Notes under the pieces: model-generated
What the model was told of the DNA's origin: nothing
Database searches by the model: none
Seen by the model: only the letters and a program-made list of their open reading frames with translations
DNA from: Parashewanella hymeniacidonis
GTDB lineage: Bacteria; Pseudomonadota; Gammaproteobacteria; Enterobacterales; Shewanellaceae
Assembly (NCBI RefSeq): GCF_016900895.1
Contig: NZ_JAFEUN010000032.1
Location: 1-39,339, forward strand
Direction of reading: 5' to 3'
DNA length: 39,339 nt
Shown: positions 1-9,263 of the stretch, piece by piece
How positions within the stretch are numbered: the stretch's first letter is position 1
Layout of the letters: each line of letters starts with the position of its first letter
Translations under genes and position numbers: made by a program

Positions 1-137
1 CAAGGCCAAGCATTAGAACTTGATTACCATCCATGTATTTACTTCTTAAATTATTGACTACAAAAACTAGATTTATTATCTCAAAAACAAACCCATTAAA
101 TCCACACTAAACGACGAAGAGCCAATTTTTTACATAC

Positions 138-165
138 AAAAAAGCCCCGTCATTTCTGACGAGGC
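138..165 (-). terminator. Rho-independent terminator downstream of the tRNA-Asp fragment
   Basis: A hairpin with 9-base arms at 144-152 and 157-165 (one mismatch) has a TTTC loop and is followed on the minus strand by a run of six U (138-143). It lies just beyond the 3' end of the tRNA-Asp fragment, so it is probably the original terminator of the rRNA operon that ends in tRNA-Asp. The intact tRNA-Asp at the right end has a different terminator, as expected if the two were separated by island insertion. Confidence 0.75.
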
Positions 166-172
166 TTCGTTG

Positions 173-222
173 TATTGGCGGAGCGGACGGGACTCGAACC
201 CGCGACCCCCGGCGTGACAGGC
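173..222 (-). repeat. tRNA-Asp 3'-end fragment, putative attachment-site copy
   Basis: These 50 bases are identical to 39089-39138. They contain the CCA end, acceptor 3' strand, T arm, variable loop and part of the anticodon arm of tRNA-Asp. Identity stops at 222, so the 5' half of the tRNA is missing. A 3'-terminal tRNA duplication is the usual product of tyrosine-recombinase integration into a tRNA gene. I read this as the distal att copy and the intact tRNA-Asp as the other; an unrelated tRNA remnant is the alternative. Confidence 0.75.
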
Positions 223-480
223 TTGACCCTAATGGATGTATCTATCCGTTCTTAATCGTCTTTGTTCGGTTTCTGTTGTCATAACAATAACCTAGATCAC
301 TTCAACACAAAGGGCGATTCACACCGTTTAAAGACCATTTATTAGTCACTAGTACTCAAATTGGACACTAAATTCTGTCCCAATAGTTTACAAATTACAC
401 AATTTCACAACTGCTCTACTTGCGGTTCAGTGCTCTCATTGCACCCTCAAAATGCCCATCACCTTTAGTAAGACAAAGAT
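223..480. other. Gene-free left end of the island
   Basis: No convincing gene is present. An interrupted inverted repeat, TTGGACA (361-367) and TGTCCCAA (375-382), is followed by AATAGTTTA. A similar arrangement lies near the right end at 38943-38976, so this may hold recombinase arm-binding sites. The promoter of the downstream trio must also lie here, but I cannot place it with confidence. Confidence 0.4.
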
Positions 481-1116
481 ATGTTATACCTAGTAGTAAG
501 CCATGGAATTTTTGAAATGTTATTTAATGGAATCATCAAGCTTAAGCACAAGAAAGTTATGGGAACTAAAATTCATGATGCAGCAAAGCCTGCATATGAG
601 TTTTATCATAAACAACGTCACCTCTTTGATAAGTCATCCCACTTATTCATTGAATCTAGAGAGATAATATCAGCATCTCAACCAATCTGTGTAATCGAGC
701 CAGAAGATGGTGATTTTAGGATTATCTCTGGGTTTGCGAACGTCTTCTTTGACTGTTGTCGTGAAGATTACTCAAAATTTAATGTCCTTCGAAGCCCTAA
801 AAGTCTGACAGATGATGAGGTATCAACAATAGCCTGGAAACATGTTATTTCAACGAGTTTAAACTCTATCAGTCAGCACGGACTCCATAAGTGGCAAACT
901 CTGATAAAAAAGAGTTGCCCAGCCGATCTACGTAAACAAATATTTGGAGCCTCTCAAATCAGTCAAAGTTTAGTTGCTGAACTTACCGGGTTCTCACGTG
1001 GCGGAATTGCGAAACAGTTTAATTCAGAAAAGGTGAAGCAAAAAGATAATAACCTTCCAGATATCGCTCATGAGCTTGCGGCAGCTCTCAGGCACAGAAA
1101 TCAGGAGGAGCTATGA
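481..1116 (+). CDS. gmtX: Small partner protein of a recombinase trio, GmtX-like
   Basis: This is a 211-residue protein, or 199 or 185 if it starts at the internal ATG codons at 517 or 559; none has a strong ribosome binding site. I see no signal peptide or membrane segment. The C-terminal third (about residues 155-190) reads like a helix-turn-helix, around SLVAELTGFSRGGIAKQF, so it probably binds DNA. It overlaps the next gene by 4 bases (ATGA), which indicates translational coupling. The order small protein, large tyrosine recombinase, very large tyrosine recombinase matches the gamma-mobile-trio modules described in Vibrio and other gammaproteobacteria, where the small partner is GmtX. The name rests on size and gene order recalled from memory, not on an alignment. 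Its biochemical role is unknown to me. Confidence 0.6.
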   Translation: MLYLVVSHGIFEMLFNGIIKLKHKKVMGTKIHDAAKPAYEFYHKQRHLFDKSSHLFIESREIISASQPICVIEPEDGDFRIISGFANVFFDCCREDYSKFNVLRSPKSLTDDEVSTIAWKHVISTSLNSISQHGLHKWQTLIKKSCPADLRKQIFGASQISQSLVAELTGFSRGGIAKQFNSEKVKQKDNNLPDIAHELAAALRHRNQEEL

Positions 1117-3344
1117 CTATCCATGAATGTTTAGATGAACTTTTCCCTGATATCCTTTCAGAGGCTGACAAGCAAGCCCTTATACAAGAGGCAATTCGTC
1201 TTATTAACCTATTAGGTAGTCGTATAACTACAAAAATTAACCAATTTGAAAACTTCTACTCTGCTCTAGAACAACAGCAAATTCATGGGCGCTCATGCTC
1301 TACTCTGCAAGCTGTGTACGAGACACTGGTCAAAAAGAAGGTACTAGTTACCAATTACTTTTGCTCATTTTTAGCCTGTGATCTTCAATGTGTTGATATT
1401 TCTAAACATGAATTTGAGCAGTTAAAAGCAATCACATTACTATGCTGCTGCCAATTGATGATCCTCGGAAATCATAAATCGACAATTATCGCCGCATGCG
1501 TTGAGTTAAGAATGATTGCAATTGGAAGGCGTAATCACTTAATCCGGTATTTACCTGCATCACAACCCTGCCTTTTACAATTATGTAATCAGATCACAGC
1601 ACAGGCCGAATACCTCAAAGATAAGTCACTTTCTGTAAACATTTGCAATCAATTACTCAATATCCGTCTACCGATCATTAAGGTTTTAGAAAACCGTAAA
1701 GCCATCACTAGAAAGGTTTCACCGAGAGAGTTTCGGGAAGGGAGCATTCTCAGAACAACTAAAGCAACTAACATTGATGAAGGTTCATCAGGAATTACCC
1801 AAATAAGAGAGGTAAATATAGCCCCCAAGAACCAAAATGGATGGCAAGATGAAGAATCCAATACTGATCAAAATCGTGTAATTGAAATCGTCTCTATAGA
1901 ACACACACCTAAAGGCTCATATATAAATCAAGCTTTGCAAGCTAGAGCTATTAGTGACAAATACTTGAAGCGTGGCATGTATCTAGCCTGCGATATCCAC
2001 CTTAGTAGTGAACATGAAATCAAAACCTTAGCTCAAGAGCTCTTTAAAGCCAGCCAAAGTACTCAAACAGCAATAGTAGCAACGAGTCTTTTACTTATGC
2101 TTCTGACAGGCAGTAATTTTGAAGCCGTAAAGAAGATAAGATTAAAGAGAATAACAAAATCACTATATTCCATAAAACGCTTTTATAAGCTGCCAACGCA
2201 AAAATTACCAACACCCATCATGAGATATCTATCCATGGTCGAAAACAATTTTGAATTGCCTCTGCCAATTTTTATGGACGCAGATTTAATAAAGCAAATT
2301 GCTCAACTGGCAGAGGCAGACCTGAAAAACTTCATTTCTTCGCTAAATAAAACTAAAGGAACCCATTTAACATTGTCCAAAATTGTCAATGCTATACATT
2401 TCATTTTCAAGCGTATGAATGAAGATCCAATATACCCTGCCCTGATATCACAACAAACTACTAGTGAATGCGCTCAGTTGAGTTACAGCCAAATAACTCA
2501 GAAAAATATTCTCACTAAATATCTATCATTTACAAAATGGTTAGCAAGAATATCAGAAGTTAGCGAGTATGGAACTTTTGATTACCGACTAGAGATGCAT
2601 CTAGATCAAATGCGAAGCAAAATTGGCACACCAATGGGTAGCATTCAGGAGACCATTAAATTATTCATAAAGTTACTAGATGCCCAAATTTGCTCACCTA
2701 AAAACACACCAGAGCAACTTCACAACCTACTTACTATAAAAACTCAGGCGATCTTAGCAATGTCATCAGGATACCGACCTGTGACAGGTTGGCTTGGTCA
2801 GATTACTGATTTAGATTTAGACACTTCACAATTTTGGGTCTCTGATAAAGAAAATCAACTTGGAGACTCAAGCAGAGTCATACTACTTCCAAAAACTTCA
2901 ATTCATGCAATTGAGAAGTACATTGATTTTGTAAAAGTAGCAAAATCAGAACAGCTACATTCTATAAGTCAACTCAGAACTCGATATTCACACTGTTTAA
3001 CTGGTAAATCTCATTTATTTTTTTACATCAAAGAAAACCAAATCTTAGAATCTACACCCAAAAACATTGAGCTGATGTTCAGAAACATTTTACCGTTACC
3101 ACTTAACTGGCATAGACATTTAATCCGCTCATATCTTTCAAATGCAGGAGTCAATACTGAATTGCTTGATGCTTGGATGGGGCATTCAAAATACGGCGAT
3201 AGACCTTATGCCAAATTCAGTGCACTAAATATGATTCAGTTAGAAGAAATTTCTCTTCAATTGGAAAATTTTTTCAAGGAACTAAAAATAAGGAACTTCG
3301 ATTTTGGCAAGCTCTATAGGAACAGTTGCACGAAAGAAAGCTAG
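1113..3344 (+). CDS. gmtY: Large tyrosine recombinase, GmtY-like
   Basis: This 743-residue protein has a C-terminal tyrosine recombinase catalytic domain: Arg555 in SGYRP, His669-x-x-Arg672 in HLIR, a GH pair ending at His691, and the likely nucleophile Tyr699 in PYAKF. The first 500 or so residues have no motif I recognise and probably bind DNA and partners. Ordinary phage integrases have 350-450 residues, so this is nearly twice the usual size. It overlaps the upstream gene by 4 bases and the downstream gene by 41, so the three are translated as a unit. It most likely cuts and joins DNA during movement of the island. The recombinase call is secure; assignment to GmtY is from context. Confidence 0.7.
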   Translation: MTIHECLDELFPDILSEADKQALIQEAIRLINLLGSRITTKINQFENFYSALEQQQIHGRSCSTLQAVYETLVKKKVLVTNYFCSFLACDLQCVDISKHEFEQLKAITLLCCCQLMILGNHKSTIIAACVELRMIAIGRRNHLIRYLPASQPCLLQLCNQITAQAEYLKDKSLSVNICNQLLNIRLPIIKVLENRKAITRKVSPREFREGSILRTTKATNIDEGSSGITQIREVNIAPKNQNGWQDEESNTDQNRVIEIVSIEHTPKGSYINQALQARAISDKYLKRGMYLACDIHLSSEHEIKTLAQELFKASQSTQTAIVATSLLLMLLTGSNFEAVKKIRLKRITKSLYSIKRFYKLPTQKLPTPIMRYLSMVENNFELPLPIFMDADLIKQIAQLAEADLKNFISSLNKTKGTHLTLSKIVNAIHFIFKRMNEDPIYPALISQQTTSECAQLSYSQITQKNILTKYLSFTKWLARISEVSEYGTFDYRLEMHLDQMRSKIGTPMGSIQETIKLFIKLLDAQICSPKNTPEQLHNLLTIKTQAILAMSSGYRPVTGWLGQITDLDLDTSQFWVSDKENQLGDSSRVILLPKTSIHAIEKYIDFVKVAKSEQLHSISQLRTRYSHCLTGKSHLFFYIKENQILESTPKNIELMFRNILPLPLNWHRHLIRSYLSNAGVNTELLDAWMGHSKYGDRPYAKFSALNMIQLEEISLQLENFFKELKIRNFDFGKLYRNSCTKES

Positions 3345-6300
3345 GAATAAGCAACTCGATAAAATTAAAACCATTGCAATTCAGGTTTTTGAAGAACATA
3401 TTGAAAGCAACCAAGTTAAGGTTGATGAATCAAATTTTAACCAGCAGTGGGAAATCGTAACTTCAAGGCTTGCTGAAATCCTTGGAAAACTAAAAGATTA
3501 TAAATTCGCTTACAACTGTGTCGTGAATCAAGCTAAAAGATATATAGAAAACGCTGGACTTAAGATCGATATACCAACCTACTTAGTCACACAAAAAGCT
3601 CCACGGATATTAAGAACTAAGCAATGGCTAACACGAGCATGGCAATTCAATAAATACTATAAAAGTTGGTTCCGCAGAATTTCAGTTTCGTATCTAAAAG
3701 ATCCTGAGAACCTGTTTTGCTCATTAGTCATGTCGTTTATATGCCATAGTGGTCATTGCAAAGAAGAGCTTGTTATGGGTTTTGTAAAGCTATTATTGGA
3801 TAAGAAAAAGCTAGCGATTAATCAAACGAAAAATAATCAACCTTATATTTATCTAGAATTTGATAAACGTAGTTACCAGACCAATGAAACAATGAGCGGT
3901 TTGAGAATAACGTCACATTGTTGCTATTTATCTCCATTGACCTTGTCATTCATCTCGCTTTGGCTTAAAGGTGGATCACACAAGTTGGCACCGAAGGATA
4001 GTGCGAGACAAGTCTATCTTGCCTTAGCAAAAGACCAGATAAGAAACCAGCTCTTTCCACAATCACTAGTTCAACTTTGCTCTGCTGCTTCTTTTGTTTG
4101 TGAGCAGCAACCTGCCGTATATTTATCTCAAGCAATGGTTGAATATACAATTGGACGAATCAAGTCATACTCCCTTCCCTCACAAAATTTAATATCATTG
4201 AATGAGAACATTCTTTCAAACTGCAATATTGTTAAATACAAACCAACTTCAATCTGTATATCTAAGACTCTGTCTACTAGCCCGCCTTCCAGTTTGTATA
4301 ACTCTAATTTTTATAAAGAATTAAAAATTGCTTTACTGAGGGGGGAACCCAAAAAAAAGGAGAGCAAAAAAGAAGTACTAACAAAACTCAAAAAGTTATT
4401 AAAATCCGATCTAAATCAGGCGCAGCACACCTTATGCCAATGGTTTATTAATAAATTAGAATTTTGCCGTCCCTCGTCTCTACGAACCTATCATTCGACT
4501 ATTAGCCGTAGATGGCTGTCATGGTTCGAGGATAAGCATTTAGGCCAGCTAGAGGTAGATGACTTCGAGCACGCCTACCTAGAAATCATTGATCAAACGA
4601 AATCCTCTAAAAGGCAGTTTGACATTGCTAACCTCCTGACTCAGATACACGAGCTAATGGTTCAAAAACTAAATGTTCCACCTTTAATTGAGCCCATCTT
4701 AACAGGTACACATAAAAAGCATATTTCAGCAGGCTTTATTAGTGAGAGTGTTTTTAAAAAGTTATTGGAACAACTCAAGTGTGTGCATGATCTAACTACG
4801 GAAGATAAGCAAACTCTTGAGGTCATATACATCATCGCATACCGTTGTGGACTTAGAATATCTGAAATTTTAAAGCTTAAGCTAAACAATTTTGAGCAAT
4901 CGAATATTGGATGGGTTGAAGTAAGGAGCAATCAATTCGGTAACAATAAAACTAGCTCTGCAAAGCGTAAAGTTCCTTTATTTCCTATGTTGTTACCTCA
5001 TGAGGTACAAATTGTAAAAGAGTATCTTTACAGCAGAAGACGAAAATCGAAAGGAAAAGCAGGTTTAGCATTTAGTATTGGCAATGATATTAACCGACCT
5101 ATTGATAAGTTCGAGTTGGGAGATTTTACGTCGAAAGTTCTGAGACAAATTTCTGGCTTGGATTGGTTAACATTTCATCACTTCCGGCATAGCTGCCTTT
5201 CAAGACTTCAATTGATATTTGAATTACCAGATAAGTGCGTTAACTTTGTAAATATTGTGCCATATTCACGGGAGCAGATACAAAATATCCGCCTCATCAT
5301 CAACGGCAAATCTATCAAGAATTTTTACTATGCCATATCCGCTTTTGCTGGCCACTCTTCACCGTCAGAATGCTTTAAAAGTTATTTTCATTTATCTGAT
5401 CTAATTATCGGTTGTAAGCTCCAAAAAGCAGAAATTGAATTAACAAAACAACAACTAATGGCACTTAGGCTCGTAAGTCGAAGAACCTACAAGCAATTAG
5501 TCGAGGCAAATAAAACTGAGCCTTTACTACTCACCCTAACTGATAAAATTCATTCAAATGAAACTTTTACTAAACCAAGGCTAATGACCACATCAAAGGT
5601 TGAGTTAATAAACTCTGTAGAACCTAATAAACAAAGAGTTTCCCTTTACACTTGCTACCAGATCATTAACCAAGTTCTCAGTGGAAGAGAAATACGGCCA
5701 TTAGCCTTAGAATACACAATATCAAGTGTTCTAATTCAAAAGTGGCTTACAAATGCAGAATATATTAGTAATAACCTAATTCATCACAGTTATAGAAAAA
5801 ATATAGAACATACTCAAACTTACGTACCCTCACCACCTAAATCCACCAAAGAGCTTATGTATTTAGAACAGTGGATAACCGTATTTAGACAAAAGTACAT
5901 TTGCCATGCTGATAGTCTTAAGCACGTAATTCTTTACGCTATACGCCACACAACCAAAAGTTCATCAGGCATCAACTTTTCATCACCTGCTGAACTATCT
6001 GAGTTTTTAAAAATTATAAAGCTATTCATACCTAAATCACATTTACGTATTATCAAATTTAGAATTGAAAAAAGTGTAATTAACCAAGAGTGGATTGAGG
6101 CATTTAAAGGCTTCAAGACTCAAGTAGGTATCAAATCAAAAGCCAGAGGAAGGTCTGGTATCGGCTCTGTTAGAGTTGAGCTGATACATCCAAGAGAGAA
6201 ATCAATCAAAAGCAACAATAAATTAACAAAGTTCTCATCTAGTGCACTCAAATATTTCTTCCACATGGCAGCAATAATGATGTTGAATGTATCCGTACAG

Positions 6301-6363
6301 ACATTTTATGAAGATGAAAAAGGTCAAATGAGCATGTTCAAGCCCGCTAAGAAACATCGTTAA
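3304..6363 (+). CDS. gmtZ: Very large tyrosine recombinase, GmtZ-like
   Basis: This 1019-residue protein starts at TTG 3304, inside the end of the previous gene, with AGGA nine bases upstream. A recombinase domain sits in the middle: a core-binding segment about 370-460, then Arg518 in GLRISEI, His625-x-x-Arg628 in HHFRH, GH at 683-684 and Tyr694 in KSYFH. All catalytic residues are present. About 320 residues of unknown function follow the nucleophile, which is unusual for the family. The basic C-terminus (KARGRSGIG and onward) fits DNA binding. Its stop overlaps the stop of the convergent phage-type integrase. It is probably the third member of the gamma-mobile-trio, acting with the gene before it. 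Catalytic activity is inferred from motifs only. Confidence 0.7.
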   Translation: MASSIGTVARKKARNKQLDKIKTIAIQVFEEHIESNQVKVDESNFNQQWEIVTSRLAEILGKLKDYKFAYNCVVNQAKRYIENAGLKIDIPTYLVTQKAPRILRTKQWLTRAWQFNKYYKSWFRRISVSYLKDPENLFCSLVMSFICHSGHCKEELVMGFVKLLLDKKKLAINQTKNNQPYIYLEFDKRSYQTNETMSGLRITSHCCYLSPLTLSFISLWLKGGSHKLAPKDSARQVYLALAKDQIRNQLFPQSLVQLCSAASFVCEQQPAVYLSQAMVEYTIGRIKSYSLPSQNLISLNENILSNCNIVKYKPTSICISKTLSTSPPSSLYNSNFYKELKIALLRGEPKKKESKKEVLTKLKKLLKSDLNQAQHTLCQWFINKLEFCRPSSLRTYHSTISRRWLSWFEDKHLGQLEVDDFEHAYLEIIDQTKSSKRQFDIANLLTQIHELMVQKLNVPPLIEPILTGTHKKHISAGFISESVFKKLLEQLKCVHDLTTEDKQTLEVIYIIAYRCGLRISEILKLKLNNFEQSNIGWVEVRSNQFGNNKTSSAKRKVPLFPMLLPHEVQIVKEYLYSRRRKSKGKAGLAFSIGNDINRPIDKFELGDFTSKVLRQISGLDWLTFHHFRHSCLSRLQLIFELPDKCVNFVNIVPYSREQIQNIRLIINGKSIKNFYYAISAFAGHSSPSECFKSYFHLSDLIIGCKLQKAEIELTKQQLMALRLVSRRTYKQLVEANKTEPLLLTLTDKIHSNETFTKPRLMTTSKVELINSVEPNKQRVSLYTCYQIINQVLSGREIRPLALEYTISSVLIQKWLTNAEYISNNLIHHSYRKNIEHTQTYVPSPPKSTKELMYLEQWITVFRQKYICHADSLKHVILYAIRHTTKSSSGINFSSPAELSEFLKIIKLFIPKSHLRIIKFRIEKSVINQEWIEAFKGFKTQVGIKSKARGRSGIGSVRVELIHPREKSIKSNNKLTKFSSSALKYFFHMAAIMMLNVSVQTFYEDEKGQMSMFKPAKKHR

Positions 6364-7520
6364 TATTCACTATTATTTAAAAATGCCTCAAATGCCGTGC
6401 CATCCTTTCTTGTTAAGTTCGGAACAAATCTAGAATAGACCGTAAACAACATGTTTGTATTAGCATGACCTAACTGCCTAGCAATCCACTCTGGTGATTC
6501 TCCTGATGCTAACCAAAATGTAGCCGCTGTATGTCGAGTTTGATATGGATTTCTAGGGACGATATTTAACAATTGCAATAGCGGGTACCAGACTCTTTTC
6601 GAAACATTTCGATGAGATAACGGGTTTCCTTTTCTGTTTGAAAAAACGTATTTTTTTGAATGACAGTAGAGCTTCATATGATCTGATAGCGCCTCAAAAA
6701 CTGCGTCACACATATCGACATCCCTGAAAGATGTCCTTGTTTTAGGTTGTTCAAACTTTCCATTTACAAGAGATTGCCGTATCTGAATAATTCGGTTGTG
6801 AAAATCCACGCATTCCCATGTTAGGCCATCAATCTCTCCGGTTCGTAAGCCTGCAAAAAATCTAACAATATAATATGCTCTAAAGTCTGCTCTAACGTGC
6901 TTTATGATTTTCTTTACTTCTGGAAGCGTAAATGGCTGTATGTCAGTTTTAGGAACAGGAATTGGCTTTACGTTCTTCCATGGTGACTCGTAATTGAAGC
7001 GATCAGCCCCTTCTAGAAGAATCATTCTCAAAGGTGTCATAATATGATTGACTCTTGAGGCTGAGAGTTGCTTCTTACTGAACCTCCCTTTTACTAGCTC
7101 ACTTCGAAAGAATAAGATGTCTTGCTTGCAGATTTCATTTAAAGGAAGTGAGCCAAAGTTAGGCTGTAAATAAAGACGCAATATATCTTCAACATTTTTA
7201 ATCTGCGTGTCACGCCATTCTGGCTGTTTTTCAATAAACCACACTTCTGCAAAATCTTCAAAAGACGGACACTTATTTGTTGAGGATAACCGAACTTGCC
7301 TTTCAATTTTACTAAACTGATCGACCTTAGAACCATTAGGAAAATACTTGGCATAATCAAACAAATTTAAGTGGATTTCTGACTCAATCCGTTTCAATAA
7401 AATTTCAAGTTTTTTTCGATTCTGAGGTGAGTCCACCAGTTTAGTCTGTTCGCGACATCGTACCCCACGATACCTGAAATCTAGATAAAGCTTTTTCTTT
7501 CTCGAGTTTACACTACCCAT
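6360..7520 (-). CDS. Phage-type site-specific integrase (tyrosine recombinase)
   Basis: This 386-residue integrase has the three-part layout of the lambda class. An arm-binding N-terminus (about 1-50, DUF3596 type) is followed by a SAM-like core-binding domain (about 85-175) and a catalytic domain (about 195-370). Catalytic residues are Arg226 in AGLRTGE, Arg329-His330 in YQTRHT, GH at 351-352 and Tyr362 in VYSRF. The first His of the HxxR box is Tyr326, a change seen in this subfamily. It begins 7 bases after the excisionase-like gene, so the two are co-transcribed. With the tRNA-Asp repeats at both ends of the window, it is the simplest candidate for insertion at that tRNA. Confidence 0.88.
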   Translation of the reverse strand: MGSVNSRKKKLYLDFRYRGVRCREQTKLVDSPQNRKKLEILLKRIESEIHLNLFDYAKYFPNGSKVDQFSKIERQVRLSSTNKCPSFEDFAEVWFIEKQPEWRDTQIKNVEDILRLYLQPNFGSLPLNEICKQDILFFRSELVKGRFSKKQLSASRVNHIMTPLRMILLEGADRFNYESPWKNVKPIPVPKTDIQPFTLPEVKKIIKHVRADFRAYYIVRFFAGLRTGEIDGLTWECVDFHNRIIQIRQSLVNGKFEQPKTRTSFRDVDMCDAVFEALSDHMKLYCHSKKYVFSNRKGNPLSHRNVSKRVWYPLLQLLNIVPRNPYQTRHTAATFWLASGESPEWIARQLGHANTNMLFTVYSRFVPNLTRKDGTAFEAFLNNSEY

Positions 7521-7527
7521 AGCACAC

Positions 7528-7737
7528 CTACCCTACTATTGACGTAAACTCGTCAGCACCGTGAAGCATTAAGTCTTCAACTTTTTGCCAGATAAAAAGA
7601 ATCTTCCTTCCACCAAATGGCCTTATGTAGTGAACGCCTTCAATAAAAACTGCATCCTTAAGTTGCTCACGTATCGTTCTTGGGTCATATTTAATTAAAG
7701 CTGATAGCTCTTCTGTTGTTAAATAGGTATTACTCAT
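7528..7737 (-). CDS. Excisionase-like small DNA-binding protein
   Basis: A 69-residue protein with a winged-helix-like pattern: LTTEELSALIKYDPRTIRE forms the putative helix-turn-helix, followed by a short wing (FGGRKILF). Size, fold and position directly upstream of an integrase gene fit a recombination directionality factor, which would bias the integrase toward excision. AGGAG lies eight bases before the start. The match is by pattern and neighbourhood, not by sequence identity to a known Xis. Confidence 0.65.
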   Translation of the reverse strand: MSNTYLTTEELSALIKYDPRTIREQLKDAVFIEGVHYIRPFGGRKILFIWQKVEDLMLHGADEFTSIVG

Positions 7738-7869
7738 ACTACAATCTCCTAAGGTACTTTTTTAACATCTAGAAGAAAAAATGCTCTCCTGTAGATTAAA
7801 TTTAGTATAAATATGCACTTCTGCAAGTTTTTATAACCTACAGCAGATTAATTTTACTTAAGGAAGATT
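7738..7869. promoter_or_regulatory. Divergent control region between xis/int and the XRE regulator
   Basis: This 132-base region must hold promoters for both directions. It contains inverted hexamers CTGTAG (7789-7794) and CTACAG (7838-7843), and beside them two direct copies of a sequence like AGATTAAATTTA. Such paired sites between a regulator and an integrase operon are typical repressor operators, here probably for the product of the 7870 gene. A Shine-Dalgarno AAGGAAG at 7860-7866 serves that gene. The operator call is inference. Confidence 0.5.
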
Positions 7870-8067
7870 ATGATTAAGTGTAATTTATCAAAGATTATGG
7901 GTGAAAAACGCTTGAAGATTTCTGATGTATCAAGAGATACCGGCATCAACAGAGGAACAATAACTCGTCTTTACAATGAAACTGCCACCCGTATTGAAAT
8001 TGAAGTGATTGAAAAGCTGTGTGTCTATCTAGGGATTCAGATTGGTGAGTTGTTTGAGTTAAAATAA
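7870..8067 (+). CDS. Cro/CI-like XRE-family regulator
   Basis: A 65-residue protein made of a single Cro/CI-type helix-turn-helix: ISDVSRDTGINRGTITRLY supplies helices two and three, and VIEKLCVYLGIQIGELF is the usual XRE tail. It is divergent from the xis-int pair and probably sets the balance between quiet and excision states of the element. A second protein with the same closing helix, VLEKLCVYF, lies at the far end of the island (34435-34659). It ends 31 bases before the convergent end of the next gene. Confidence 0.85.
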   Translation: MIKCNLSKIMGEKRLKISDVSRDTGINRGTITRLYNETATRIEIEVIEKLCVYLGIQIGELFELK

Positions 8068-8098
8068 CTGAACGGTGGATTTACTCTGAGCAAAATGT

Positions 8099-9244
8099 TT
8101 AGTGTACAAGCTTAAAACAAGCAGCGTAATCTTCCCTCACTTTATTTGAATCAAAAGCGAGCACAGCAGCATCATGACGCATTTTTTCAACCAAATCATT
8201 CGAGCTAGGCAGCATTACCGGTGCTCTAAAAAAACTCTTTAAATTTAACCCATATTCATTGTTCAAGTACTCTATGTCACTAGCATCAAACTGATAAGAG
8301 AATCCCGAAAAACTGCCTACAATTTCAGATGATGAGCTTTCTGTCCAACGTGTCGAAAGCTGATAGTCATTCAAAGTTTCGAGGATTGACACAGCCTGTG
8401 TAACAGCGGATGAACCATGGTTTGCCATTTGCTTTGCAAGATTGTACATCGCCCAGTCCATAGAAGAAGCCAAAAAAGCGTCATGGCTTGGCAACACACC
8501 ACGGTTAAGTAATGCATTAACTGAACGAGCATGGTTACCATAAATGGCATAATCTAATATAGAACTTGAATCCAATGCACTAAAGCCAACAACTTGCTCA
8601 ACGCCTGTTGTATGCACAAGCAGCCTCAGCAAATCACCTTCATTGCCTTTTTCAAATAACAAAAAATAAGCAAGATCATCTACAGATAACGCATGATGAG
8701 ACAGAATGACTTGTTGCTCCTCCAATGGCTTTGATAACAGCCCGTCAAAGGCTTTTGCAGGAACACGACGTTCAGCTTTAAACGGGAACGGTTTATCTGA
8801 AAACGTTTGCCACTCTTCTCGTAAGTATTGCATACGTTCATCCGTCTTTGCAGCAAAATCACTATCCTGACGCAGTTGGCTTAAACGAAAAGCAGCTGCA
8901 ACATCTTTACCAGCAACAAAGCTTAGTGCTTGAGTAACATCATCTAAACGATAACCGGCATCTATGTATTTAGCCGCAACTTGCATGTAAAAATCACTCA
9001 ACTTGTTTTGCAGCTTAGTATCTTTTAACCTGTCACAACTCATAGAGTGAGTTACACCAACAGCAGTCGCTTTATTCAAAGATGAATTTATATCAGCGCT
9101 GACTATGACATTTTTTTTTATCTCAGCGGAAGAATGAAATTTTTTTTCGTGTGGGTTATCAGAAAGATAATCATCGACAAGAAGCCAGACCACGACAAAC
9201 AAAACTAACAGCACGACAGAAATAATTCGATTAACCATAACCAT
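8099..9244 (-). CDS. Unknown membrane-anchored protein, co-transcribed with the RfaH-like gene
   Basis: I do not recognise this 381-residue protein. It has one N-terminal hydrophobic segment (about 5-26, ISVVLLVLFVVVWLL) and no clear cleavage site, so it is probably an inner-membrane protein with most of its length in the periplasm. The middle and C-terminal parts look helical; a stretch around DYAIYGNHARSVNALLNRG resembles ankyrin-like helical repeats, but too weakly to claim. It begins 19 bases after the RfaH-like gene, so both are likely made together, beside the capsule operon. A role in capsule production or its control is possible but rests only on position. Confidence 0.6.
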   Translation of the reverse strand: MVMVNRIISVVLLVLFVVVWLLVDDYLSDNPHEKKFHSSAEIKKNVIVSADINSSLNKATAVGVTHSMSCDRLKDTKLQNKLSDFYMQVAAKYIDAGYRLDDVTQALSFVAGKDVAAAFRLSQLRQDSDFAAKTDERMQYLREEWQTFSDKPFPFKAERRVPAKAFDGLLSKPLEEQQVILSHHALSVDDLAYFLLFEKGNEGDLLRLLVHTTGVEQVVGFSALDSSSILDYAIYGNHARSVNALLNRGVLPSHDAFLASSMDWAMYNLAKQMANHGSSAVTQAVSILETLNDYQLSTRWTESSSSEIVGSFSGFSYQFDASDIEYLNNEYGLNLKSFFRAPVMLPSSNDLVEKMRHDAAVLAFDSNKVREDYAACFKLVH

Positions 9245-9263
9245 TCAAAAAAATCAGCCAAAA

